DNA from: Solicoccozyma terricola
Lineage: Eukaryota > Basidiomycota > Tremellomycetes > Filobasidiales > Piskurozymaceae
Reading direction: 5' to 3'
Length of the DNA: 64,000 nt
Assembly: GCA_001600875.1 (NCBI GenBank)
Contig: BCLD01000001.1
Location: 1,831,933 to 1,895,932, forward strand
Position 1 is the stretch's first letter, and every line of letters starts with the position of its first letter. The notes under the pieces are model-generated. The model was not told where the DNA came from and did not search any database. It saw only the letters and a program-made list of their open reading frames with translations. The position numbers and the translations under genes are program-made. Shown piece by piece: positions 35,901 to 44,564 of the stretch.

Positions 35901-36081
35901 CTCTCACTTCCTTTCCCTTCAAATGACTAGCAAGCTCCGCCTCGACAGCGTCGACGCCGTGGACGGTTCCATAGGAGACTTCACCGGACTGGACCCACTC
36001 GAATGGGATGTCGAGGTGCTTGGCGAGGAGGGCGACTGCGTATGGGAATGGCGCGGCCGATGGGATAAGGGTGACTGCCAT
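32927..36081 (-). CDS. GUS1: cytosolic glutamyl-tRNA synthetase
   Basis: This class I synthetase charges tRNA-Glu in the cytosol. About ten exons are read from the ATG at 36081 to the TAG at 32927-32929. The N-terminal GST-like appendage ([46 protein letters not shown]) is the part that binds the Arc1-type cofactor in yeast. The catalytic core has [20 protein letters not shown] (HIGH signature), [35 protein letters not shown] and KLSKRKL (KMSKS equivalent) in [19 protein letters not shown]. The archaeal/eukaryotic anticodon-binding beta barrels follow. It ends [11 protein letters not shown]. Unresolved bases (33814-33818) lie in a G homopolymer in an intron. It diverges from NCE101. Confidence 0.95.
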
Positions 36082-36397
36082 GGTGCTTTGAACGTTGTAT
36101 GGGACCTGAACTGAGAGGTGGTGGTGGTGGTGGTGATGTTGAAGTGAACATCTCCCGAAATGAAGGGGGAGTGCCCACGTCATATCTTTGGAAGTCTCGT
36201 GAGCAAGATTGATAAGGCCAGCCACGTCATAACCGAGATTGCCTCTTTTGATAACCGCCACCTGAGACTAGTCACGTGTAGATTGATAAGAACCACCCCC
36301 CCCTTCTGGCGATAGCCGTCCCCAAAGCCAGTTCAACATAATCCAACACCACCACCACCACCACCACCACCACCACCACCCCCTGACTCTCTTAACG
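36082..36397. promoter_or_regulatory. divergent GUS1 / NCE101 promoter
   Basis: This 316-bp divergent promoter has two CCACGTCAT sites (36175-36183 and 36222-36230), a CACGTG E-box near 36271, and CCA/ACC triplet tracts on the sense side of both genes (GGTGGTGG at about 36116-36134 for GUS1, CCACCACC at about 36343-36380 for NCE101). Confidence 0.55.
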
Positions 36398-36745
36398 ATG
36401 CCTGCAAGCTACCTCATCGGCAGAGTGTCTGACCCTTTGCTCGGTCTTTTTACGGGTAAGTATCGACGGTCCTCTCCATCCATCTCCTTTCTCGCTAACA
36501 CACTGCCCGTCCTCCTCTCCACCCCAGGCGTTCTTGCATACCATCTTCACGAGAAGAACCCGCGATCTCGTCCACTCCCGGGCCACACCCTTCAGGAGCT
36601 CGCAACATGGCAATGGGATCGGAGTAGAGAAGCGCGGAGAGCAAGGGAGATGGCCGCGATACGAAGTGAGGAGTTGGATAGCAAGGCCAAGGAGGAATGG
36701 GAGGCGTTGAGGAAGGAGTTGGGTGGAGAGAATGGCCCAGCTTAG
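36398..36745 (+). CDS. NCE101: NCE101 family small membrane protein
   Basis: Two exons (36398-36455, 36528-36745) join exactly in frame to 91 aa. The core SDPLLGLFTGVLAYHLHEK followed by GHTLQELATWQW matches the Nce101 (non-classical export protein 1) family, which has one membrane segment and a conserved GH.L.EL motif. A Glu/Lys/Arg-rich C-terminal helix of about 35 residues extends beyond the short yeast protein. Yeast Nce101 was named from a role in secretion of proteins without signal peptides; the mechanism is unknown. Family call is good, function inferred. Confidence 0.85.
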   Translation: MPASYLIGRVSDPLLGLFTGKYRRSSPSISFLANTLPVLLSTPGVLAYHLHEKNPRSRPLPGHTLQELATWQWDRSREARRAREMAAIRSEELDSKAKEEWEALRKELGGENGPA

Positions 36746-37075
36746 AGTGGCTACCTGAAAGCCAACAACTGGACATCACCACACCGAGGTTACCGAAGCC
36801 TTCTACCATAACAAACGCGGCTCCCCTCTGCCTCGAGCGGAATATCATCCGATCACCCACCTCGCTCATAGGATCCATCAAGAGAAGAGACGATGGCACC
36901 ATTACCCTGCCCACCTACATCACAGTCTGCTCCCATACCTCATGTGTCCTCATTTGTTGTTTGGCATCGGCCAGTACTGGCGTAATTGTAATCTATCATG
37001 ATGAAATAGAAATCGACTTGGAAAGATGCTATTGTAATGCGTACCCGACCGAGTCACCCTCTCTGCGCAATCCCA
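36746..37075. other. NCE101-ERG20 convergent intergenic region
   Basis: This 330-bp gap lies between convergent stop codons. Open frames on both strands lack domains. Likely 3' UTRs only. Confidence 0.5.
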
Positions 37076-39106
37076 CTACTTGCTCCTCTTGTAGACTTTA
37101 CCCAAGAAACTCCTGAAAACCTCCTGTTTCATCCCGGTCCCCTGCTCGTCGACGGACTCGATCAGTGCATTGATCTTGGCATAGGATTCAGCCTCATATG
37201 CGGCGAATCGGCTGGCAAGATCAATGTTGGACGCGGAGAAGACGTCTTTGACGAGGGATTCGGAAGTGGATGATTTCCGGCCGTAGTTTTCCTGTGCGTG
37301 GGGTGGGTTGGCAAACTGTGAGCAGATCTGGGGAAAGATTGTAACGGTCGAAAGGGGCGGGAGAGAGTACTCACGTCCAGAACCTTTCGTTGTTCTGGGG
37401 TGGCATTCTGAAGGGCGACATTGATGTTCCACGAGCATTTGTTGTCCTGTGAGGGTTGGTGTCAGGTTCAACATCAGCAACCTGCCTCTGCATTTACCTC
37501 GTCCTCCCATTTTGCACTCCAAGAAAAGGCACTCCAAGAAAAAGAAACTCACCAAGATATCAGTACCAATTTTGCCAATCACCTCTCGATCACCATAGCA
37601 ATCCAGGAAATCATCTTGTACCTGGAAGTATTCTCCGAGAGGAAGGAGGATGGATAGTGCGAGCTCGTATGCTTTCTCGTCTACGACACCGTGCTGTCGT
37701 TGGCGATGATGATGATGATCAGCGAAACATGGCTTCAGAAAGACTGGCACGGTGACAGCCGATCAAAACACTCACCATCCGCATAGCCAACGCCACCGGC
37801 AGGTAGAACGAGTAGAATGCCGTCTTGTAGACGACGATGAGATGATGCTTCTCCAAGGAGAACTTGGAGAGATCGACCGAGTCTTCTGGTGCTGTGATGA
37901 GGTCGATAAGTTGGCCTAGTTCCGTTTGGAACGTGACCTTTGGGGATGAAGGTGGTGGTGGTGTCGGTGGGGGTGAAAGAGTGGTGTCATACGCCGCCAT
38001 GGAGTACTCACGTCGTGGAATAGTTCGAGCAAGTCGACGTAGTATGATTCTCGTCTGAAGTGCTTCTTGAGCAGGAAATAGATTGCACCTTCGAGCATGA
38101 ATGCGTCGTTGATGGCGATGTTACCGACATTTGGCTGTAGGAGAGGGTGGGGTACGAGTCAATGGAATGCTAGACCATGGAATTCATCTTCTACTGACTT
38201 ACCACCTTGTACCAACATGGCTGGCCTCTACGCGTGATACTGGCGTCCATCATATCGTCAGCGACAAGGAAGTAAGCTTGAAGCTGGATGAGGAGGGGGG
38301 AGGAGGGTGGGGGGTTGGCGAGGATGGGGTGGTGGGATGGTTGTGAGTAAGCTGCCTGACCCGACTCTTCCCTTTACCTGAGCCCACTCACCAACTCGAT
38401 ACACCAACCCAGGACAGCAGCCTTGAAGTACTCCTCTTCGGTGAGTTTGGATCCCTTGAGGATTTCAACGGTGTCTACAACGGACATGCCACGATTGAGC
38501 TTGCCTGGTAGAGGAGAAGGGAACAGGGTAAGTGAACTTTGGAGGTCGACGCGGTATGGGCAGGGGCAGAGATATTTACTCACCTCCAGGAGTGTTGTAG
38601 TCGAGGACCTGATGGTATGGGTGGTGGGAGGAAAGGAGTGAGCGCTTGCGCCGGACGACTAGTAAAGCTTCTTATGCTCGGACAGGACTATGTCTTTGCT
38701 GAAGTTCGCAAGAAGCAAGAGTCCTCGCTGTGCTCGCAAGATATTCTTCGCTACGCTCAGGGATAGAATGCTCGCTAGGCTCGCGAGATAATCTTCGCTA
38801 CGCTCAGGGATACCAATCCTCGCTACGCTCGGGGACATGGTGCTCGCTGTGCTCGCAAGATATTCTTCGCTACGCTCAGGGGCAGGCTCAGGGGCAGAAT
38901 GCTCGCTGTGCTCGCGAGATAATCTTCGCTACGCTCAGAGACACAGTGCTCGCTGCGCTCGCCAGTGTTCCGTGACTGACCTTGCTGTACCACGCGACTG
39001 CCTCCTGAGGCATACCCTCATGCCGCATGTAGTCCAACAGCTCATCCACGAGCTTTGGGAAGACTGCTTCGAAGTTCTGGCGACGAGTGGGGGTAGTGGA
39101 GGTCAT
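37076..39106 (-). CDS. ERG20: farnesyl diphosphate synthase
   Basis: This enzyme condenses DMAPP/GPP with IPP to make farnesyl diphosphate for sterols, dolichol, heme A and prenylated proteins. The start [24 protein letters not shown] is the ATG at 39106. Successive exons give [45 protein letters not shown] (first Asp-rich motif DDMMD), [65 protein letters not shown] and [17 protein letters not shown] (second motif DDFLD). Next come [15 protein letters not shown] and ENYGRKS, and it ends [10 protein letters not shown], the C-terminus typical of the family. Intron 1 (38609-38980, 372 bp) contains a GCGAGC array. It is head-to-head with DAP1. Confidence 0.95.
38685..38970 (-). repeat. GCGAGC-type repeat array in ERG20 intron 1
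   Basis: On the minus (coding) strand about eight units read CCTGAGCGTAGCGAAGA followed by a spacer and GCGAGCACAGCGAGCA, so two half-unit types alternate with a period near 45-60 bp. The most regular copies lie at 38725-38960. The same CCTGAGCGTAGCGAAGAATA string occurs in the GUK1 array near 797, again in transcript sense. The array lies entirely between the donor at 38980 and the acceptor at 38609. Confidence 0.88.
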
Positions 39107-39417
39107 GACTGAGGTGTACGAGGAGTGCGAGGAGGTTGAGCAGGAGTGGTCTTGTTCTGAACAAATATCGTCCCACGCGTTTGACGGAGATGACGGAGAT
39201 GGAGACGTGATGTCCGTGGACGGGGACGGGGATGAGCGATGTCCGTGGACGGGGACGGGGATGAGCGATGTCCGTGGACGGGGACGGGGATGAGCGATGT
39301 CCGTGGAAGGGACGGGGATGGGAATGGGGGATGTCCGTGAACGGGACGGGGGAATGGTTGTCCAAGGGGGCCCCCTTCTGGCCACCCCATCGTCCCGTCT
39401 GCTCAATCTGCACCCCC
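39107..39417. promoter_or_regulatory. divergent ERG20 / DAP1 promoter
   Basis: This 311-bp region separates the start codons of two genes of sterol/isoprenoid metabolism. Its middle is taken up by a 29-bp minisatellite (separate entry). No TATA box was identified. Confidence 0.55.
39209..39360. repeat. 29-bp minisatellite in the ERG20-DAP1 promoter
   Basis: Three identical 29-bp copies start at 39209, 39238 and 39267, each beginning GATGTCCGTGGACGGG and ending GATGAGC. Degenerate partial copies start at 39296 and about 39330. The unit length and exact identity suggest recent slippage expansion. A CRISPR array is excluded because there are no spacers. Confidence 0.9.
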
Positions 39418-40518
39418 ATGGCCCTTTCCACCTGGTCTCAACTAGCTCTAGCTCTCACCGTCATCGCTCTCTCCGTAGCGTACTACCTCTTTCGATCCCC
39501 AGCCATACAACCACATAGCAGTCTTGGCGCTGTCAAGAATCAGACCGTCGGCACCGCAATCGAGAAGGCAAGTGTTTTGGATCATCGTCCGACACTCCCG
39601 CACCCTGACATGCATACTTTCTTACTCACCTTGCTGCTATATATTTAGACCGCATCCATCATGTCACCTGCAGCTGCTAATTTGAACCCACCCAAGGTCA
39701 GCATCTCATCTCGTAGCGAGCACTACTCTCTTCCTTCTTCGCTAGCGAAGCGAGCACTCATTTCTTTGGGGAGCGAAGATAACTCTCTTCGCGAACGTGG
39801 TGAGCAATACCTCTACGAGCGTAGCGAGTGATACTCTGCCAGCGCAGCGAACACTACTCGCTTCCTTCTTCGCGAGTGGAGGAAAGACTACTCTGTTCTT
39901 TGCGGAGCACACACCACTCTCTTTCGCAATCGTAGCGAACATTTGTTGATGTCGTGCAAGTCTCCCTTCTCCGCGCCAATGCTTACTCTGACCATGTTGT
40001 CCCCCTCCTCCCCTCGACTTGCCAGTCCGATCCCATCACTCGCTCGGAGCTCGCGGCTCATGGCGGATCAGATGATCCGCTCCAACCCATCTGGGTGGCC
40101 ATCCGTGGTACCGTATTCGACGTTAGCAGCAAGAGAGAGATGTATGGGCCCGGTGCAAGTTATTCTATCTTTGCCGGGAAAGATGGATCGAGGGGTTTAG
40201 GTGGGTAGTGTGGGTTTTCAACTGTTGAGAAATGGGGACTTTGTTGTGATGATAGTCAGCCTACCAATCCTCTCAGCCAAATCATCTCTCAAGCTAGAAG
40301 ACGCTGTCCCAGATACCACAGGCCTCGAACCCGCAGAGGAAAAGACCTTGCAAGGATGGTACGAATTCTTTGAAAAGGTGAGTAATGTTTTGGAAATGGA
40401 GGGCGCGGGGGTTGATACATACAGGTGTCGTATCGTATACTGACATCATATCAAACCTACCCCTTGTCCTTTCCTCGCTTGACAGAGGTACAACATCGTT
40501 GGCAAGGTGGTCGATTGA
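39418..40518 (+). CDS. DAP1: MAPR-family heme-binding protein Dap1
   Basis: This membrane-associated progesterone-receptor/cytochrome b5-like protein binds heme and supports cytochrome P450 Erg11 in sterol synthesis. Five exons (39418-39567, 39649-39696, 40026-40200, 40277-40377, 40486-40518) join exactly in frame to 168 aa. An N-terminal membrane anchor (LALALTVIALSVAYYLF) precedes the fold: PIWVAIRGTVFDVSSKREMYG, PGASYSIFAGKDGSRGLAKSSLK and GWYEFFEKRYNIVGKVVD. The Tyr residues in MYGPGASY are the expected heme ligand and its partner. Intron 1 uses a GC donor (GAGAAG|GCAAGT). Intron 2 (39697-40025, 329 bp) holds a GCGAGC array. Confidence 0.93.
39712..39940 (+). repeat. GCGAGC-type repeat array in DAP1 intron 2
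   Basis: About eight degenerate units run in the DAP1 sense direction, such as CTTCGCTAGCGAAGCGAGCA near 39748, TCTTCGCGAACGTGGTGAGC near 39787 and GAGCGTAGCGAGTGATACTC near 39817. It lies about 720 bp from the ERG20 array but in the opposite orientation, matching its own gene. Confidence 0.85.
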
Positions 40519-40962
40519 ACCTCGGCACAAGTCGAATCGATTCGCAGGAGAAGGAGAGGATGACGAGTCGGAGGAAGGTCGGAATGTGAACCTGACTGGA
40601 AATGGAGCGGGCGGGCGTTTGGAAGCTGGGGAGGAACACTGATCCGAGTGTTAATTTGTCGAATGGATGGATGAAATGTGGATGAGATGGCCAAAACGCG
40701 TTGTTCACAGCGAATTCATTCGAGTTCAAGTCCTCCAATCCATACATCCATACATCCATACATTCAGTCAACCTTGTGCACCACCACCACCACCACCACC
40801 ACCACCACCACCACACCGTCCCACGTACAAGCGAACAGAAGCAACCCACGCCGCAGCTGCTGCGCCGTCTGACTCGGGCTTCCCCCGACACAACCCAACC
40901 GCCCCAATCCCAAAGTCCCCCCCCCCCCCCCCCCCCCCCCCCCACTCTACCCATAACTCGGC
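40519..40962. other. DAP1-40963 intergenic region with ACC and poly-C tracts
   Basis: This 444-bp gap contains tandem CATACATC, an ACC-triplet tract at about 40778-40814 and an uninterrupted C run (about 40918-40943) close to the next start codon. Frames through the tract give His-, Thr- or Pro-homopolymers and are not genes. Confidence 0.6.
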
Positions 40963-42906
40963 ATGGACCACATCACACCAGACCAGGACACTGTGTCGAT
41001 GCATTCATCACACCACCAAGACTCTGCGGTTACTTCCTCTCATGATGTCCCGCTTGACGAATCTGAATCGACCACAGCGGCCGACTTTGAGCCTGAACAC
41101 ATCAACCCATCTGAGGCGGACTCTGACGACCACGCCGAGACGACGCAGAAGGACAATCCCGCGTCAATCCTCGACCCCATCGTCCTCTCATCACTCGTCA
41201 TTCAGCTCAGGACATCTCTGGAAGACGCTTACAAGGAGCGAGACGAGCTCCGGGAAGTCTCAGGAAGTCTGGCGCGCGACCTAGAACTTACCCGATCGGC
41301 CTTGGCGGATCTAGAGCAACAACATGTATACATCTCAGCAGCAAAGGAAGCGGTGGAGAATGAGCTCAAGGCGGAGAAGGACAAGCGTGAAGCGGCAGAC
41401 GAATCTGTCTCTTTGCTAAGGAGTCGCTTGGAGGAAGCTCGCAAGGCAGTGACCGGGCTACAGCAAACGCAGGATCGCAGGCGGCAGACTCTAGGATATG
41501 CAGGTCCGCCAGTGGGAGATGGGTTTGTGGAGGATTTGTCTGCTGACATGGCAGTTGGAGAGGCCGCGGACAAACGTTCGAGACGAGCGAGTGGTATGGG
41601 CATTTCGTCACCACTAGCGCATAGGAGGAACAGTAGTCAATCCGAACCTGGTCTCGACTCGGTATCATTCGCTACCCTCACTTCCGGCCATGCCTCTGCT
41701 ATGACTGAGCCTCGTCCTGCCAAGTCAATTGCTCCACCCGTTCCTCCAGCTAGGCCGAATACGGGCGGACTTCGCGAGCTACGTCTCGGGGCTGGAGCTG
41801 CTCCGTCTGGCCAAAGTCCACCATCGCCCAATCCGTCTGTCGCTGGCGGTTTCTTGGAGCCGGTTTCCGAAGTAAAAGATGCGAGAAGGTGGTCCGCTTT
41901 AACCGTTTTAAGAGGTAGTCCGAAGCAACCTTCCAACGGCGTTACCATGGACGACGTGGAACAGCTTGATGGTCCATCAGGTAAACTTTACAGACCGTCA
42001 CTCATCCCGCGCTCTTCATCTGGCTCACTGCAAGATCGACTCAACGCGGCGACTGGTACAGATGCGATCCACTCATTCAATGACACTAGCGAAACAATCA
42101 CCTTGCTTCAGTCCGAAGTTGACAGGCTCCGAGCTCAGCTGTCCCTATCGCAAGAAGCGCGAGCGGCGAGCGAGAATGCGGTCAAGGTGTTGAGAGAGTT
42201 CATGTCCGCTGGCGTTTTGGGAGAAGGTGGCGATCAGGATCGAGATGGTTTCACATCACCGATGCAAGGCCTACGTCTACCACCGCTACCGACCGACAGT
42301 CAAGCCGATGATGAAGAGGACGCATACAACTTTCCAAAGAAGGAAACATCCAAGCCGACCAGCTGGTCACTTCGCCTCTGGAACAACAAAGAGCCTAATA
42401 ACAAAGCTGAGTTACCAGAGCCCTTCATCCCGCCCTCGGGGAAAGCGGAGGCAACGTCGCCATTCTCTTCGCATATCGTCACGCAGGATCAAATTACCAC
42501 TCCTGCCAGCGTCTTTTCTGCTCCCCTTGCAAGCTTCGTCTCCTCGTGGAGCAAAGGCGTTGCAAGCCCACCACCTTCCGAAGTTCAGGATGCACCTGCA
42601 AATAGCCGTCAGCCCGTCACACCAGGCAGGATGTTGTCATTCTTTGGCAGAGCTCCCACGACACCGCAACAGCAACAGCAACATCAACGGACATCATCAG
42701 AAGATCCGCCTGAAGATCCGGCGGAGGAAAGCACGTCAAGAGCTGATCTTGCGATTATTGCCGCGTCTGAAACTCCCCCCCATCAGGGTGAATCTGAGAC
42801 CACGGTCGCGGACCTGTCGCACGTATCGCCCGATGTTAAGCCGGCCTTGGAAGAGGGATTCGATGCCGCTCAGCTGGATGCGGTCAAGACAGAGGAGACA
42901 GTATGA
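40963..42906 (+). CDS. coiled-coil protein of unknown function, 647 aa
   Basis: This is a single-exon frame of 647 aa with no recognised catalytic domain. An acidic N-terminus (about 60 residues) precedes a long heptad-bearing stretch at about 70-175 (LVIQLRTSLEDAYKERDELR; ENELKAEKDKREAADESVS; LLRSRLEEARKAVTGLQQTQ). Ser/Pro-rich disordered sequence follows, with a second short coil near 380-410 (ITLLQSEVDRLRAQLSLSQE). A Gln-rich patch (TPQQQQQHQ) lies near the end. The pattern suits a cytoskeletal or vesicle tether/adaptor, but nothing here proves it. The start is the first ATG after a poly-C run. Confidence 0.8.
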   Translation: MDHITPDQDTVSMHSSHHQDSAVTSSHDVPLDESESTTAADFEPEHINPSEADSDDHAETTQKDNPASILDPIVLSSLVIQLRTSLEDAYKERDELREVSGSLARDLELTRSALADLEQQHVYISAAKEAVENELKAEKDKREAADESVSLLRSRLEEARKAVTGLQQTQDRRRQTLGYAGPPVGDGFVEDLSADMAVGEAADKRSRRASGMGISSPLAHRRNSSQSEPGLDSVSFATLTSGHASAMTEPRPAKSIAPPVPPARPNTGGLRELRLGAGAAPSGQSPPSPNPSVAGGFLEPVSEVKDARRWSALTVLRGSPKQPSNGVTMDDVEQLDGPSGKLYRPSLIPRSSSGSLQDRLNAATGTDAIHSFNDTSETITLLQSEVDRLRAQLSLSQEARAASENAVKVLREFMSAGVLGEGGDQDRDGFTSPMQGLRLPPLPTDSQADDEEDAYNFPKKETSKPTSWSLRLWNNKEPNNKAELPEPFIPPSGKAEATSPFSSHIVTQDQITTPASVFSAPLASFVSSWSKGVASPPPSEVQDAPANSRQPVTPGRMLSFFGRAPTTPQQQQQHQRTSSEDPPEDPAEESTSRADLAIIAASETPPHQGESETTVADLSHVSPDVKPALEEGFDAAQLDAVKTEETV

Positions 42907-43111
42907 ATTGGCCATGACAATCCAGTCCGACTTGACAATTTGTAACAATGCTCACGACCCGTAGACTATGACCCGCCAACGATGTAAAATAGTAGAGATT
43001 CTCCGTTTATCAATGTTCCTTTTCGAGCCGGACAACAGAGTGGTGTGGCTGGCATGCCTGTCCAGAAATGTAATTACACGCTACAACAGAGTATGCCAAG
43101 GGTGGCAGGAC

Positions 43112-44148
43112 TCATACATGATGAGTCGTCGGTCTCGCTGAAGCCTCCTCTCCTGCGAAGCTTCTCCAGGTCTCCTCTGCAGCTACAGCAATTCGCTCCC
43201 TGATGCTCTCGAAGCTGTCCAGTGCTGGACGAACATCGAGGACAAAAACAGGGTTTCCGTCCTCGTCTGGTGGAGCACTGTGGTAGTCTATAACGTAACG
43301 TGTAGTGATAGGAGCAGCATCTGGATCGGTAGAAGGGCGACTGACAACCCAGTCATGTCGATCGAATGGTGGTTCGGTGCTGCGGTGGGAGGAGTTTCAG
43401 CGATGGAAAGTTCTCTAGACATTATTTTCCCGGGAACTTACATGAATTTAGACGGGAAAAGCATGCCGGCCCATAAGTGCATCCTCGCTTTTGGTGAGAG
43501 CTTCCCAGGATTACCTTGAAACTTTGCCAGTTGAGCTAGCTCGCCGCTGATGATTGAGAAGGAATTTCCGCTTGAGGACAAGTACCCAAGTTAAACGACT
43601 GCTGTCACTCACTTCGGCAGCCGTCGCTCCCACTTCAGAACCTCCTGCCATGCCTCTTCGTTGAGGAAATTATGAATGTCCACCATGGTCTCCACATGCT
43701 CCTCGGGCGTCTCCCACCCCTTCCTGACTAACGCATTGTAGAATTGCTGCGGTGATGGATACTCCCACACCTTCTCCTCGCTGTTGGGTCGCGGGATTGT
43801 TGACGAGACCCTGCGTACGGGCAAGTCAAGCTTCTGTCCCGGTGCTCGTTCGTGGCTGAGCATCGGAATCTGGTTCAGAGGATCGAGCCCGCCGTCCGCA
43901 GCGTCATGCTTGATGGGACATTGAGCTGCGCGAGGAGGGGCCGGTGGGGTGGATGTGGATGCGTGCATAGGACATTCCGGAGGTGGTCTAGGTGGCTCTT
44001 CCTTGTGCATTGGACATCCTGGTGGTGGTCGAGCGGCGGAGGCGGACGACACTGCCGTCACAGGGTGTCCTTCCGGCTGGGAGTGCAACGGAGCAGGCAG
44101 GGAGAAGTCGGGTGGATAGGTGACGGGAGAAGAGGGTGACTGGCCCAT
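43112..44148 (-). CDS. CYC3: holocytochrome c synthase (cytochrome c heme lyase)
   Basis: This intermembrane-space enzyme attaches heme to the CXXCH site of apocytochrome c. The start MGQSPSSPVTYPPDFSLP (ATG at 44148) is preferred; an in-frame ATG at 44262 would add 38 residues. The N-terminus has three Cys-Pro heme-regulatory motifs (GCPMH, ECPMH, QCPIKH). The conserved lyase region follows: RRVSSTIPRPNSEEKVWEYPSPQQFYNALVRKGWETPEE, MVDIHNFLNEEAWQEVLKWE, GKLSPKARMHLWAGMLFPSKF, FDRHDWVVSRP, TRYVIDYHSAPPDEDGNPVFVLDVRPALDSFESIRER. It ends ARPTTHHV. Three exons are read. The promoter carries a four-copy CCACGTCAT repeat. Confidence 0.94.
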
Positions 44149-44250
44149 GAGAAGGAAGTGTGTAGAGTGAGCGAGGGTGGGTGCAGGAACCTGACCGATG
44201 GCAGCAGATCGGACTGAGGATGCCAACTTTTTATCGGGCAAGATGGGATG

Positions 44251-44334
44251 CTGCCACGTCATTTATGATAAGCACCACGTCATTTGTGATAACTGCCACG
44301 TCATTATGATAACTGCCACGTCATTTGTGATAAC
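44251..44334. promoter_or_regulatory. four-copy CCACGTCAT/TGATAA tandem repeat upstream of CYC3
   Basis: Four nearly identical 20-21 bp units follow the pattern GCCACGTCATTTRTGATAA. A partial fifth begins at 44334. Each unit combines a bZIP-like ATGACGTGG site with a GATA (TGATAA) site on a one-to-one basis, spaced by two helical turns. It lies about 100-190 bp upstream of the CYC3 start at 44148. Confidence 0.75.
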
Positions 44335-44564
44335 CGCCACTCAGAATATCTGGGGCGGGGTAGACGTAGGTAGAGACAGAGTCTACAGACCACGACAGAC
44401 CACGGCAGACCACATATCCCTATATAGTGATCCATGGCTAAGCATGTAGGTCGTCAGGCAGTAGGCAGTTCGAGCACATTTTCGTAAATATCAAACAACT
44501 TTCCCTATATCAGTATTATTCGCAGCCTTCACCGTCACGCCGCTGCCTCGAGTCGTACCTCGAA
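44335..44564. other. CYC3 upstream / 44565 gene downstream spacer
   Basis: A short spacer with GACCACGACAGACCACGGCAGACCAC (tandem 10-mers CAGACCACGG/A) near 44386-44412. No gene is supported. Confidence 0.45.

Noticed and set aside
39209..39360. CRISPR-like direct repeats
   Set aside because: The copies are directly adjacent with no spacers, in a eukaryotic promoter: a minisatellite.
40667..41284. 205-codon Pro/Thr/His-rich frame overlapping the start of the coiled-coil gene
   Set aside because: It is created by ACC and poly-C tracts and overlaps the well-formed 647-aa frame in another phase.
42227..42964. 245-codon frame inside the coiled-coil gene
   Set aside because: Out-of-phase shadow of the 40963-42906 frame with Arg/Ser-rich composition.
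44251..44334. CRISPR-like direct repeats upstream of CYC3
   Set aside because: The units abut without spacers and contain known transcription-factor site shapes.
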